Positions 1-8,333 are shown, counted from the first letter of the stretch. The stretch: DNA of 64,000 bases from Shouchella hunanensis (GCF_028735875.1 NZ_CP117834.1:2530001-2594000), one strand, 5' to 3'. Program-made: numbers and translations. The notes: generated by a model from the sequence alone, not told the origin.

Positions 1-1745
1 AAGCGTTATCGTTATATCATTTTCAATCGGAGTTAGGGTATAGCAAGAATACCATTTTACATGATTTGAAGCGTGTACAAAGTCGATTAAGTGATTATAA
101 CCTCGATATTCACTATTCACGTCGAAATGGCTATCGCTTAAAAGGAAAAGAGCTTCATATAAGGAAGTTACTCATTTATTTAGTTGATATTGCTGTGCAT
201 TCTAGTCAAGAAACGACATGGTTGGAAGATGTAGCAACTATAAAAAAAGAAGAAATTGAAGAGTTGAAAAGAAGAATTGATAAAGTGGAGAAGCGCCTAG
301 GTATTCGCTTTACAGATGAAAAATTGTTAGCTATGCCATACATTTTTCTTCTCGTACTAAAGCGAATTACGAGTGGATGTGGTCTGGAACCTTTTTCAAT
401 TGAATATGAAGAGCTTTCCGATACAAAGGAGTATCAAGCAACGGAGTTTATTTTTCAGAACATGACAGACGTACCTAAGCAGGAGCGGCTATTTATCGCG
501 CTACACCTTCTTACGGCAAATGTCCATTGGGCGGATTTAATAGTAGAGGATGATTCCATTCCTGATTTACTACCAGCCCTTTCGACCATGTTACGATCCT
601 TTGAAAAAAGTGCCTGTATTTATTTACAAGAGCGCGAAGTGTTGTTGAAAAAACTCGTTCAGCATACAAAGCCAGCGTATTATCGAATTCGTTATCAATT
701 GACGGAGATAGAGACTGTTCAAAATCCATTTAGCGTTGAATACCGAGAATTACATCACCTTGTTAAGCGTAGTTTAGGCCCTCTTGAAGAGCTATTCGGT
801 AAGGAGATTCCTGAGACAGAGGCGATTTACTTAACGATGCTGATCGGATCTTGGATGACACGTCAAGGTGAAAGTATAGCAAAGAAAACAAAAGCGATCG
901 TCGTTTGTCCGCAAGGTGTATCCGTATCTCGCTTAATGTTAAAGGAACTAAAAGAACTCTTTCCAGAGTTTATCTTTCTTGATTCCCTGTCAGTGAGGCA
1001 ATTCAATGGCTATGAATTATCATACGATATTATTTTCTCCCAAACACCTTTAACAACCGATAAGCTGGTATATGTGACGAAAGCCTTCTTGAGTCGAGAA
1101 GAAAAGCATCGATTAAAGCAACAAGTGATGCAAGACATTCACGGTTATAAACCGATGACGATTCAAATTGATCAATTAATGGACATGATTAGCGGCTACG
1201 CTACTATTGAAAATGAAAGCGAATTAAAAGAAGCACTCCATTCGTACTTTTTTCCTGAAGATCGTAAGACGTATCAGGATGAAGCCTTTCAAAATGGATT
1301 AGAGACGTTTTTAACAGCAGATATGATACAGCAAAAAGATACTGTACCAGACTGGGATGAAGCCCTGAAGCTAGCAGCTAAACCACTTGTTGAAAATGGA
1401 ATCGTAGAACCACGCTATGTTGATGCGCTTGTCGCCAATAAAGATCGTGATCCCTATATCGTCATTGGACCTGGGCTAGCGATACCACATGCGGCACCAG
1501 AAGAAGGCGTTATACAAACGGGAATGAGTCTACTGCAGTTAGAAACCCCTGTTCATTTTTCAGAAGAAGAACAGATTAAAGTGCTAGTCGTTATCGCTGC
1601 TAAAGACAAACATCAACATATTCGGGCATTACGGCAGCTCATTAAGCTTGCCGCTACAAAGAAAGACCGGGAAGTATTTTTAGAAGCATCGTCGATTGAA
1701 GACATAGAAACGATGATCATGACTTATTCGATGGATGAGGAGTAG
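1..1745 (+). CDS. BglG/MtlR-family PTS-regulated transcriptional activator (5' end outside window)
   Basis: The reading frame is open from the first bases, so the gene begins before the window. The first residues seen end a helix-turn-helix of the BglG type (YSKNTILHDLKR, then NGYRLKGKE). Counting from the TTG at 66, two PRD domains follow (about residues 50-155 and 185-270, with His near 147 and 230). A GatB-like EIIB domain comes next (VVCPQGVSVSR, Cys about 281) and then a fructose/mannitol-type EIIA domain (GLAIPHAAPEEG, His about 475). This is the architecture of MtlR/LicR/ManR activators, whose activity is set by phosphorylation from HPr and the cognate EII. It lies 20 bp before the PTS genes and very probably controls them. 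About 90-100 N-terminal residues are missing compared with family members. Confidence 0.9.
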   Translation, partial: ALSLYHFQSELGYSKNTILHDLKRVQSRLSDYNLDIHYSRRNGYRLKGKELHIRKLLIYLVDIAVHSSQETTWLEDVATIKKEEIEELKRRIDKVEKRLGIRFTDEKLLAMPYIFLLVLKRITSGCGLEPFSIEYEELSDTKEYQATEFIFQNMTDVPKQERLFIALHLLTANVHWADLIVEDDSIPDLLPALSTMLRSFEKSACIYLQEREVLLKKLVQHTKPAYYRIRYQLTEIETVQNPFSVEYRELHHLVKRSLGPLEELFGKEIPETEAIYLTMLIGSWMTRQGESIAKKTKAIVVCPQGVSVSRLMLKELKELFPEFIFLDSLSVRQFNGYELSYDIIFSQTPLTTDKLVYVTKAFLSREEKHRLKQQVMQDIHGYKPMTIQIDQLMDMISGYATIENESELKEALHSYFFPEDRKTYQDEAFQNGLETFLTADMIQQKDTVPDWDEALKLAAKPLVENGIVEPRYVDALVANKDRDPYIVIGPGLAIPHAAPEEGVIQTGMSLLQLETPVHFSEEEQIKVLVVIAAKDKHQHIRALRQLIKLAATKKDREVFLEASSIEDIETMIMTYSMDEE

Positions 1746-1765
1746 AGAACAGAGGTGAAATCGTA

Positions 1766-2230
1766 ATGCGTTTAGATGAATCAACGATCTTACTCGATAT
1801 TGAGGCGACGAACCAAGAGAGCGTTTTAAAGCAAATGGCAGATAATCTTGTTCGTGAGGGACTTGTGAAATCAAGTTTCGCTCAGGCTATTATCGCACGT
1901 GAGAAAGAGTACCCAACTGGCTTACCAACCGCTGGAGTGGCAGTTGCTATTCCGCACACAGATGTTGAGCATGTCAATGAAAAAAGCATTAGCATTGGTC
2001 GTTTAAAAGAACCAGTTTCTTTTGGAATGATGGGTGGCGATCCTTCTGAGCAAGTGGAAGTTAAGATTGTATTTATGTTAGCTATGAAGGAAGCGCATGC
2101 GCAATTATCGCTTTTGCAACAATTGATGCAGCTGTTTCAAAATGAAAGTAAACTCATGCAACTTGTTCATGCAGCATCAAAAGAAGAAGTAAAACAATTA
2201 ATTGATGACAGTCTAGAATTGACTGCATAA
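1766..2230 (+). CDS. gatA: PTS EIIA component, galactitol type
   Basis: Cytoplasmic phosphocarrier of 154 residues that takes phosphate from HPr and passes it to EIIB. The PTS_EIIA type 2 fold is shown by GLPTAGVAVAIPHTDVEH, with the phospho-acceptor His at about residue 64. The ATG follows AGAGGTGA. It sits between the regulator and EIIB in one operon. EIIA, EIIB and EIIC as three separate proteins is the arrangement of galactitol (Gat) systems, and GatD at 5150 supports that substrate class. The exact hexitol is inferred, not shown. Confidence 0.88.
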   Translation: MRLDESTILLDIEATNQESVLKQMADNLVREGLVKSSFAQAIIAREKEYPTGLPTAGVAVAIPHTDVEHVNEKSISIGRLKEPVSFGMMGGDPSEQVEVKIVFMLAMKEAHAQLSLLQQLMQLFQNESKLMQLVHAASKEEVKQLIDDSLELTA

Positions 2231-2243
2231 GGAGGAAATTAGT

Positions 2244-2528
2244 ATGGCAAAGAAAAAAGTATTAGTCGCGTGTGGAGCAGGTATCGCAACATCAACGGTC
2301 GTGAATAGCGCAATTGAAGAAATGGCGAAAGAACATAAAATTCCTGTTGATTTGGTACAAATTAAAATTTCTGAAGTAGGTGCGCATCGTGATACAGCTG
2401 ACCTACTTGTTACAACAGCAATGACTCAAACAGAATACCCATTTCCTGTCATTAACGCCCGTTCTTTTTTAACAGGTATTGGAACCGACAAAACGAAACA
2501 AGAAATTTTAGACGCATTAAAGGCGTAA
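2244..2528 (+). CDS. gatB: PTS EIIB component, galactitol type
   Basis: A 94-residue EIIB of the lactose/galactitol fold. The N-terminal P-loop VLVACGAGIATSTVV carries the phosphorylated Cys at residue 10, which transfers phosphate to the sugar bound by EIIC. It starts 13 bp after EIIA behind GGAGGAAATTAGT, so translation is probably independent and efficient. Its length and motif match GatB-type EIIB proteins. A long perfect hairpin separates it from the EIIC gene. Confidence 0.9.
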   Translation: MAKKKVLVACGAGIATSTVVNSAIEEMAKEHKIPVDLVQIKISEVGAHRDTADLLVTTAMTQTEYPFPVINARSFLTGIGTDKTKQEILDALKA

Positions 2529-2543
2529 ACAAAAACGAATGAG

Positions 2544-2574
2544 AACGGAATTTCTAGGTTCTAGAAATTCCGTT
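2544..2574 (+). other. Intercistronic hairpin between EIIB and EIIC
   Basis: A perfect 14-bp stem (AACGGAATTTCTAG paired with CTAGAAATTCCGTT) closes a 3-base loop. It lacks a proper T-run, so it is unlikely to be a strong terminator. It could protect the upstream EIIA-EIIB part of the mRNA, mark an RNase cleavage site or cause partial readthrough. Confidence 0.7.
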
Positions 2575-2594
2575 TACTTAAAGGAGGACCGACC

Positions 2595-3854
2595 ATGGAT
2601 GGATTTGTTAACTTCATTCAAGGATTTTTAGATTTAGGTGCAACGGTTATTCTACCGGTTGCCATTTTTATTCTCGGATTAGTATTTGGACAAAAACCGG
2701 GTAAAGCATTTCGTTCAGGTTTAACAATTGGGATTGCTTTTGTAGGTATTTTTCTTGTTGTTGACTTGCTTGTGAATAACTTAGGACCAGCTGCTCAAGG
2801 AATGGTTGATCGGTTGGGTGTTGAATTAAACGTTATTGATGTAGGATGGCCAGCATCTTCATCCATTGCGTGGGCATCAGTCGTTGCTGCATTTATTATT
2901 CCACTAGGGCTTGCAGTAAACGTTCTTATGCTAGTAACAAAAACAACAAAAACAATGAACGTAGATATTTGGAACTTCTGGCATTATACATTTACAGCAG
3001 CAATGGTGTACGTAGTATCTGGAAACATTTTCATTTCACTACTGTCTGCTATTCTATTCCAAGTTGTCTGTTTGAAAGTAGCTGATTGGACAGCACCTAT
3101 GATGAGTAAATTCTATGATTTACCAGGTGTATCCATCGCAACAGGAAGTACCATTTCCTATGCGCCTGGAATCTTTCTTGTAAAAGGATTACAAAAAATT
3201 CCTAAAGTAAAAGATTGGAATGCTGATCCTGAGTCGATTGAAAGACGATTTGGTATTTTAGGTGAATCAATGTTTATTGGCCTTGTGCTAGGTGCAACCA
3301 TTGGTGCATTAGCTGGTTACAGTGTCGGTGAAATTGTGGAGATTGGTATCGCAATGGCCGCAGTTATGGTCTTAATGCCACGTATGGTAAAGATCTTAAT
3401 GGAAGGGTTATTACCAGTATCTGAATCTGCTCGTGAATGGTTAAATAAGCGTTTTGGAGATCGAGAAATTTACATTGGATTAGATGCAGCCGTAGCATTA
3501 GGGCATCCGGCCGTTATCTCAACTGCACTTATCCTTGTACCAATTACGGTAGCAATGGCGGTATTACTTCCAGGAAATGCGCTTTTACCATTTGGTGATT
3601 TAGCAACGATTCCATTTATTGTCGCTTTCATCGTTGGCGCTGCTCGCGGAAATATCGTTCACTCCGTTATCGTTGGTACGGTTATGATTGCCATTTCGTT
3701 ATATATCGCGACAGATATGGCCCCTCTTTTTACAACGATGGCGCAAGAAGCAAGCTTTAACATGCCTGCAGATTCAGCCATGATATCAAGTATTGACCAA
3801 GGTGGAAACATCGTGAACTGGATTATTGTTAGATTTTTCGGTCTATTTTATTAA
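2595..3854 (+). CDS. gatC: PTS EIIC component, galactitol type (membrane permease)
   Basis: A 419-residue polytopic inner-membrane protein of the EIIC-Gat family, which translocates and phosphorylates the hexitol. It has about ten to twelve hydrophobic segments and begins MDGFVNFIQGFLDLGATVIL, typical of GatC. The central stretch with FYDLPGVSIATGSTIS and the charged loop IERRFGILGESMFIGL resemble family members. The ATG is preceded by AAAGGAGGACCGACC. Its substrate phosphate would be oxidised by one of the two downstream dehydrogenases. Confidence 0.88.
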   Translation: MDGFVNFIQGFLDLGATVILPVAIFILGLVFGQKPGKAFRSGLTIGIAFVGIFLVVDLLVNNLGPAAQGMVDRLGVELNVIDVGWPASSSIAWASVVAAFIIPLGLAVNVLMLVTKTTKTMNVDIWNFWHYTFTAAMVYVVSGNIFISLLSAILFQVVCLKVADWTAPMMSKFYDLPGVSIATGSTISYAPGIFLVKGLQKIPKVKDWNADPESIERRFGILGESMFIGLVLGATIGALAGYSVGEIVEIGIAMAAVMVLMPRMVKILMEGLLPVSESAREWLNKRFGDREIYIGLDAAVALGHPAVISTALILVPITVAMAVLLPGNALLPFGDLATIPFIVAFIVGAARGNIVHSVIVGTVMIAISLYIATDMAPLFTTMAQEASFNMPADSAMISSIDQGGNIVNWIIVRFFGLFY

Positions 3855-3887
3855 GTGAACGGACTGCTATGAGGAGGATGAACCACT

Positions 3888-4925
3888 ATGAAGGCACTGG
3901 TTAAAACAGATCACGGATTTGGAAACTTAGAGATACAAGAAAAACCAGAACCTATACCGGCAGCAGAACAAGTGAAGATTAAAGTACGATATGCAGGTAT
4001 TTGCGGAACCGATCTTCATACGTATGAAGGGCACTATAAAGTGGGTGTACCTGTTACACTTGGACACGAATTTTCTGGAGATGTCGTTGAGGTAGGCGAA
4101 GCAGTTACATCAGTCGCTGTAGGCGATCGGGTGACATCTGAAACAACCTATTCCATTTGTGGAGAGTGTGCATATTGTCAGACGAAAGATTATAACTTGT
4201 GTAATCGACGTAAAGGGCTTGGTACACAACAAGATGGCGGCTTTACGAACTACCTCATCGCTCGAGAAGCGAGTGTGCACAAACTGCCTGAAGGTGTCGA
4301 TTACAAAGCGGCATCAATGACAGAACCACTAGCTTGTACGTATCATGCCGTTGAGAAAACGGAAGTTCAGCACGGAGATATTGTCGTCGTTCTTGGTCCA
4401 GGTGCCATTGGGTTGTTAACTGCTCAAGTAGCAAGAAGTAAAGGTGCGAAAGTTATTATTACTGGCTTGAATAGTGATAAGATTCGTTTGGAAAAAGCAA
4501 AGGAACTCGGAATTGATTATGTTGTAAACATCCAAGAAGAGAACTTAAAAGACGTTGTTGATGGCATAACCAATGGGTATGGAGCAGACATTGTGTATGA
4601 ATGCTCAGGAGCAGTACCTGCAGCGAAGCAGGGGCTCGATCTTCTTCGGAAAAAAGGACAATATTGTCAAGTTGGGATTTTTGCAACACCGGAAATATCG
4701 TTTGATTTAGAGAAAATTGTTCAAAAAGAGATTCGTGTGGTTGGCACAAGAAGCCAAAAACATGCAGATTGGCAGCCATCCCTTGAATTATTAAATCGAG
4801 GGGATGTCAATGCAAAAGCACTTGTGACCCACGAATATGATATCACCCAGTGGGAAGAAGCGTATCATGCCATAAAAAGTGGTGAGGCGATTAAAGTACT
4901 ACTCACTCCTGTAGAAGAGGGATAA
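3888..4925 (+). CDS. Zinc-dependent polyol dehydrogenase (sorbitol/L-iditol dehydrogenase family)
   Basis: A 345-residue medium-chain dehydrogenase. Catalytic zinc ligands are visible as Cys39, His60 and Glu61, and structural zinc ligands as Cys91, Cys94, Cys97 and Cys105. The nucleotide-binding site is VVVLGPGAIGLL at about 167-178. Family members oxidise polyols or polyol phosphates with NAD(P). It is the first of two such enzymes in this operon; the second looks more like GatD. Its substrate may be another hexitol phosphate taken up by the same EII. Start chosen at the ATG after GAGGAGGATGAACCACT. Confidence 0.85.
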   Translation: MKALVKTDHGFGNLEIQEKPEPIPAAEQVKIKVRYAGICGTDLHTYEGHYKVGVPVTLGHEFSGDVVEVGEAVTSVAVGDRVTSETTYSICGECAYCQTKDYNLCNRRKGLGTQQDGGFTNYLIAREASVHKLPEGVDYKAASMTEPLACTYHAVEKTEVQHGDIVVVLGPGAIGLLTAQVARSKGAKVIITGLNSDKIRLEKAKELGIDYVVNIQEENLKDVVDGITNGYGADIVYECSGAVPAAKQGLDLLRKKGQYCQVGIFATPEISFDLEKIVQKEIRVVGTRSQKHADWQPSLELLNRGDVNAKALVTHEYDITQWEEAYHAIKSGEAIKVLLTPVEEG

Positions 4926-4937
4926 CAACAATATGAG

Positions 4938-4961
4938 GAAGGAAGAGGAGACTCTTCCTTC
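4938..4961 (+). other. Intercistronic hairpin in the hexitol operon
   Basis: A perfect 10-bp stem (GAAGGAAGAG with CTCTTCCTTC) around a GAGA tetraloop, with no following T-run. It lies between the first dehydrogenase and the small membrane protein and is the second such element in this operon. A role in mRNA processing or stability is inferred. Confidence 0.6.
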
Positions 4962-4987
4962 TCCCATAGTGGATGGAGGAAATAAAG

Positions 4988-5146
4988 ATGACAGATATGT
5001 TTTTAGATTTTATGCTAGGACCAATGCGAGGAATCGGTGATTTTTATTTTGAACATCAAATGGTTTTCAACACAATTGTTGTTGGGATCGCGCTGTTTGC
5101 TCTTATTCGAAAGCGTAAAGGAAAACAAGCAAAGGAGCAATCATAA
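4988..5146 (+). CDS. 52-residue single-pass membrane protein in the hexitol PTS operon
   Basis: A short ORF starts with ATG behind GGATGGAGGAAATAAAG and ends four bases before the GatD-type gene. The protein begins MTDMFLDFMLGPMRGIGDFY, has one hydrophobic segment (about residues 27-40, VFNTIVVGIALFAL) and ends in a strongly basic tail (RKRKGKQAKE). A good ribosome binding site, tight packing and protein-like composition argue that it is real. I do not recognise the family. An accessory subunit or stabiliser of the EIIC permease is a plausible guess from position only. Confidence 0.75.
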   Translation: MTDMFLDFMLGPMRGIGDFYFEHQMVFNTIVVGIALFALIRKRKGKQAKEQS

Positions 5147-5149
5147 AGT

Positions 5150-6214
5150 ATGGAGTCCTTAAAATTATATGGTGTTCAAGATATTCGTTATGAAGAGGCT
5201 CCGGTGCCAACGCTTGTTCATAACGATGATGTGCGCATTAAAATCTCAACTGTTGGTATATGTGGATCAGATTTGTCTCGTTATAAAAAGCTCGGTCCAT
5301 ACGTTCCTGGTACGATTTTTGGTCATGAGTGTACAGGTGTCATTGTAGAAACAGGCTCATCTGTTTCGCATCTTCAAGAAGGGATGCGTGTAGCTGTTTG
5401 TCCAACCTTTCAATGTGGTACGTGTCATTATTGTCAAATCGGAGAACCGAGTAGGTGCAGTTCTTTGCACGTTGTTGGTGCCAAACAGGATGGTGCCTTT
5501 GCAGAATATATCGTCTTGCCTTCTACTCAAGTGCTCCCTTTACCAGATGAGGTTGACGACGAAACGGCTGCGCTTATTGAACCATCAGCGGTAGTAGCAC
5601 ACGGTTTTTATCGCACGAAGATTCAGCCTGGAGCAACGGTGGCAATAATGGGATGTGGTAGCATTGGACTGCTAGCAATCCAATGGGCAAAAATCTTTGG
5701 GGCGCGTCAAATCTTTGCGATTGATATTGATGATGAAAAGCTAGAGATTGCGCAACATATGGGGGCAGATGTGTTAGTTAATTCAAAAGAACAATCAGCT
5801 CATGAACAAATAAGAGAATTAACTGATGGTTTAGGAGTCGATGTCGCGATTGAGTCAGCAGGGTCTCCTATTACGTCAGCTCAAGTGCTGGCCCTTCCTA
5901 AAAAAGGTGGAGAAGTGGTTTATTTAGGGATCCCTTATGGGGACGTACCTATTGAACGCTTTTACTTCGAACAGATTGTCCGAAATGAGTTAAGTGTACA
6001 TGGGTCATGGAATGCGCTCTCTGCCCCTTTTCCTGGACGAGAATGGCAAGCAACGATTCATTATATGAAAACAGGTGCCATAAATGGTGCCCCAATGATT
6101 AGTCACCGACTCCCCCTCAACCAAGGACCTGACGTATTTAAGAGAATGACATCAGGGGAAAAAGGCTTCGTAAAAGTTTTGTTTTATCCGCAAGGGAAGG
6201 AAAGAAGCGTTTAG
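5150..6214 (+). CDS. gatD: Galactitol-1-phosphate 5-dehydrogenase-like zinc enzyme (GatD)
   Basis: A 354-residue zinc-dependent dehydrogenase expected to oxidise galactitol 1-phosphate to tagatose 6-phosphate with NAD. Catalytic zinc ligands are Cys38, His59 and Glu60; structural zinc ligands are Cys89, Cys92, Cys95 and Cys103. The Rossmann motif is GCGSIGLL. The late segment (RNELSVHGSWNALSAPFPG, then REWQ) closely follows the corresponding E. coli GatD region recalled from memory, which is why I prefer this name. It starts four bases after the small membrane protein and ends the operon, which has a terminator downstream. Tagatose-6-phosphate kinase and aldolase are not in the window. Confidence 0.8.
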   Translation: MESLKLYGVQDIRYEEAPVPTLVHNDDVRIKISTVGICGSDLSRYKKLGPYVPGTIFGHECTGVIVETGSSVSHLQEGMRVAVCPTFQCGTCHYCQIGEPSRCSSLHVVGAKQDGAFAEYIVLPSTQVLPLPDEVDDETAALIEPSAVVAHGFYRTKIQPGATVAIMGCGSIGLLAIQWAKIFGARQIFAIDIDDEKLEIAQHMGADVLVNSKEQSAHEQIRELTDGLGVDVAIESAGSPITSAQVLALPKKGGEVVYLGIPYGDVPIERFYFEQIVRNELSVHGSWNALSAPFPGREWQATIHYMKTGAINGAPMISHRLPLNQGPDVFKRMTSGEKGFVKVLFYPQGKERSV

Positions 6215-6324
6215 TTGTAGCTGAATCGACAAGTTAGCATACTTGCAGATTTTTGCTAGGCATGTATAGGAACATGTGTTAGAAGGCTTTAAAGCGGTAG
6301 AGAGTATAATCATCGTGTAGCATG

Positions 6325-6356
6325 GTATCTTATCGAATAGGTAAGATACTTTTTTT
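6325..6356 (+). terminator. Terminator of the hexitol operon
   Basis: GTATCTTA pairs with TAAGATAC across a 9-base loop and is followed by seven T. It lies about 110 bp after the last gene. Confidence 0.75.
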
Positions 6357-6431
6357 ACCCTATAACAAGCTATGTCAGCGAAAACGATTGCACGATGCTA
6401 GTTTTTTTAAACACGTCAGCCAACAGAGCCA

Positions 6432-6460
6432 TTGACAAAGCGTTCTGCCTATGGCATCAT
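6432..6460 (+). promoter_or_regulatory. Probable promoter of the ABC-F transcript
   Basis: TTGACA (6432-6437), a 17-bp spacer and CATCAT (6455-6460). The -35 is perfect and the -10 matches four of six. It would give a leader of about 255 nt before the ABC-F start codon. Confidence 0.5.
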
Positions 6461-6488
6461 TAGAGCCATCTTATAAGGAAGGAAATTG

Positions 6489-6512
6489 GTGCCTAATACA
6501 ATGAAGCAGTAA
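6489..6512 (+). CDS. Candidate leader peptide of the ABC-F attenuator
   Basis: GTG or the adjacent TTG starts a 7-8 codon ORF (MPNTMKQ from the GTG at 6489) that stops at TAA 6510-6512. A strong Shine-Dalgarno, AAGGAAGG, ends six bases before the GTG. It would lie close to the RNA 5' end. Leader peptides of this size are common in antibiotic-sensing attenuators, where a drug-stalled ribosome changes downstream folding. Expression is not proven. Confidence 0.45.
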   Translation: MPNTMKQ

Positions 6513-6690
6513 TCGAATCGATCCAACGTAATGGAATAGTCAATTATTCACTCGAGTGAGAGCTGGATAGTATTTTCATGAACGTTAGAGTAGGATTCGT
6601 CTGTTTTCATAGATTAGGTTAAAAGGAATACGACCGCCACAGGAGCTTGTGGGGTAGTGTCTTTTTGGTGACTAATTTCTTACGGGCGAA

Positions 6691-6721
6691 CTCTCTCTAA
6701 CTGTATTAGAGGGGGTTTTTT
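6691..6721 (+). terminator. Attenuator terminator overlapping the ABC-F ribosome binding site
   Basis: CTCTCTCTAA pairs with TTAGAGGGGG (10 pairs, two of them G-U) around CTGTA, followed by six T that run into the start-codon region. The 3' arm contains the gene's Shine-Dalgarno GAGGGGG, and the ATG at 6724 follows the T-run. Upstream GTTAGAG (6584-6590) is fully complementary to CTCTAAC in the 5' arm and could form an antiterminator. Confidence 0.75.
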
Positions 6722-6723
6722 AT

Positions 6724-8319
6724 ATGCTATTGCTACAAACAACAAAATTAGAAAAACAGTTCGGTGCAAGAGTGATTTTAGATAATGAACCATTATTTAT
6801 TTATAAAGACCAACGCATTGGATTGGTCGGTAAAAATGGTGCTGGAAAGACAACACTGTTGCATGTTCTAGCAGGATATGGTGTAGCTGATTTTGGGCAA
6901 GTGACTCGTTATGAAAAAATGGCCTACATTCCACAGCTTCATGAGCTCTCAGCTCCATTATCAGCGAGAGAAGCAAAGCAATGGCAAGTACCAGCTCATG
7001 TTCATAAAAGTGGTGGAGAACAAACACGAGCAAAAATTGCCCAAGCGCTGGAAGCAAATGCTGCCCTTATACTAGCAGATGAACCGACCAGTCATTTAGA
7101 TATGGAAGGGATGAAGCAGCTTGAACAAGTATTTACCTCATTCTCAGGAGGTATTTTACTTACATCTCACGATAAAACATTTCTTAACAATGTATGTACG
7201 TCTATTTGGGAGATTGAAGATGGAAAAGTGAAAGCATACGAGGGAAACTATGATGCATATCTAGTTCAAAAGCAAAAAGAAATGGACAAAGCGCACAAAG
7301 CCTATCAATCCTATCAACTTGAAAAAGATAGGCTCTTACAAGCGGCAAAACAAGCACAGCGCCGTTCTGATCAGATTAAGAAAGCACCGTCTAGAATGGG
7401 GAATTCTGAAGCACGTTTGCATAAACGTAGCAGCGGTGTTCAGAAAGCAAAAATAAACCGGGCAGCTGAAGCGATGGTAACACGAGCGAATCAACTAGAA
7501 AAAAAAGAAAAGCCAAAAGAAGAAACAAAGATTCAGTTTGACCTAAGTCGCTTTCCTGTTGTTCACAGTAAACAAATGATTCAATTTGAAGCCTTTCAAG
7601 TATGGATAGAGGGACGGCTGCTGAAAGAAGTGAATGGGGTTGTACCGGCAGGTAGTCGTGTTGCCATTATAGGAAAAAATGGGTCAGGGAAATCGACGCT
7701 TTTACAGCAAATCGAGAGTCGACAAATGACAATCGCCAAACCAGCAAAGATAGGTTATTTCTCACAGCATCAACACGATATTTTAGATGAGGAAACGATT
7801 CTTGAAAACGTAGGGAAAAACAGTCCTTATTCAGAAACATTTATTCGAACCGTCTTATCTCGCTTGGCTTTTCAACGAGAGGACGTCTTCAAAAAAGGGA
7901 TTGACTTGAGTGGGGGTGAGCGAGTTCGTACCGCCTTAGCGAAAGTATTTTTAAGTAATGTGAATCTTTGGTTATTAGACGAACCAACAAATTATTTGGA
8001 TCTAACGACAAAAGATTCCCTTAAAGAAGTAATGAACAAATTTCCTGGTACGATCCTGTTTGTTACACATGATCGGACATTAATAAGTGATGTTGCAACT
8101 CACCAGTTATCCTTCGATGATGAATGTGCACAGATTAAGGCAGTTAACCAAGTGGAAGAAGAATTAAAAAAGCCAGACGAGTCTTTATTAACCATTGAGT
8201 TTAAACTATCAGAGCTGTTGTCACGTTTATCAACTGTTACCGATGAGACTGAGAGGAATAAACTAGACCAGCAATTTCAAGAGCTGTTAAAGACAAAACG
8301 GACACTAAAGAATCAATAA
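6724..8319 (+). CDS. ABC-F ribosome-protection ATPase (Vga/VmlR-like antibiotic resistance factor)
   Basis: A 531-residue protein with two ABC ATPase domains and no membrane segments. Domain 1 has Walker A GLVGKNGAGKTT (about 33-44), signature KSGGEQ and Walker B LILADEPTSHLD. A charged, helical linker follows (about 195-260, rich in Lys and Gln). Domain 2 has IIGKNGSGKST, LSGGER and LWLLDEPTNYLD. ABC-F proteins of this size bind the ribosomal E site and displace drugs such as lincosamides, streptogramin A or pleuromutilins. The leader attenuator strongly supports a drug-induced role. The Shine-Dalgarno GAGGGGG lies 8 bases from ATG inside the terminator stem. Drug specificity cannot be read from the sequence. 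A terminator follows. Confidence 0.85.
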   Translation: MLLLQTTKLEKQFGARVILDNEPLFIYKDQRIGLVGKNGAGKTTLLHVLAGYGVADFGQVTRYEKMAYIPQLHELSAPLSAREAKQWQVPAHVHKSGGEQTRAKIAQALEANAALILADEPTSHLDMEGMKQLEQVFTSFSGGILLTSHDKTFLNNVCTSIWEIEDGKVKAYEGNYDAYLVQKQKEMDKAHKAYQSYQLEKDRLLQAAKQAQRRSDQIKKAPSRMGNSEARLHKRSSGVQKAKINRAAEAMVTRANQLEKKEKPKEETKIQFDLSRFPVVHSKQMIQFEAFQVWIEGRLLKEVNGVVPAGSRVAIIGKNGSGKSTLLQQIESRQMTIAKPAKIGYFSQHQHDILDEETILENVGKNSPYSETFIRTVLSRLAFQREDVFKKGIDLSGGERVRTALAKVFLSNVNLWLLDEPTNYLDLTTKDSLKEVMNKFPGTILFVTHDRTLISDVATHQLSFDDECAQIKAVNQVEEELKKPDESLLTIEFKLSELLSRLSTVTDETERNKLDQQFQELLKTKRTLKNQ

Positions 8320-8333
8320 GAAAGGTAGATGAG

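Noticed and set aside
6379-6392. CGAAAACGATTGCA, one mismatch from the cre consensus
   Set aside because: It lies downstream of the hexitol operon terminator and before the ABC-F promoter, so no sensible catabolite control follows from it.
6578-6622. Alternative 14-codon leader ORF (MNVRVGFVCFHRLG) before the ABC-F gene
   Set aside because: Its Shine-Dalgarno is weak and its first part is the putative antiterminator strand; the ORF at 6489 has a far better binding site and position.
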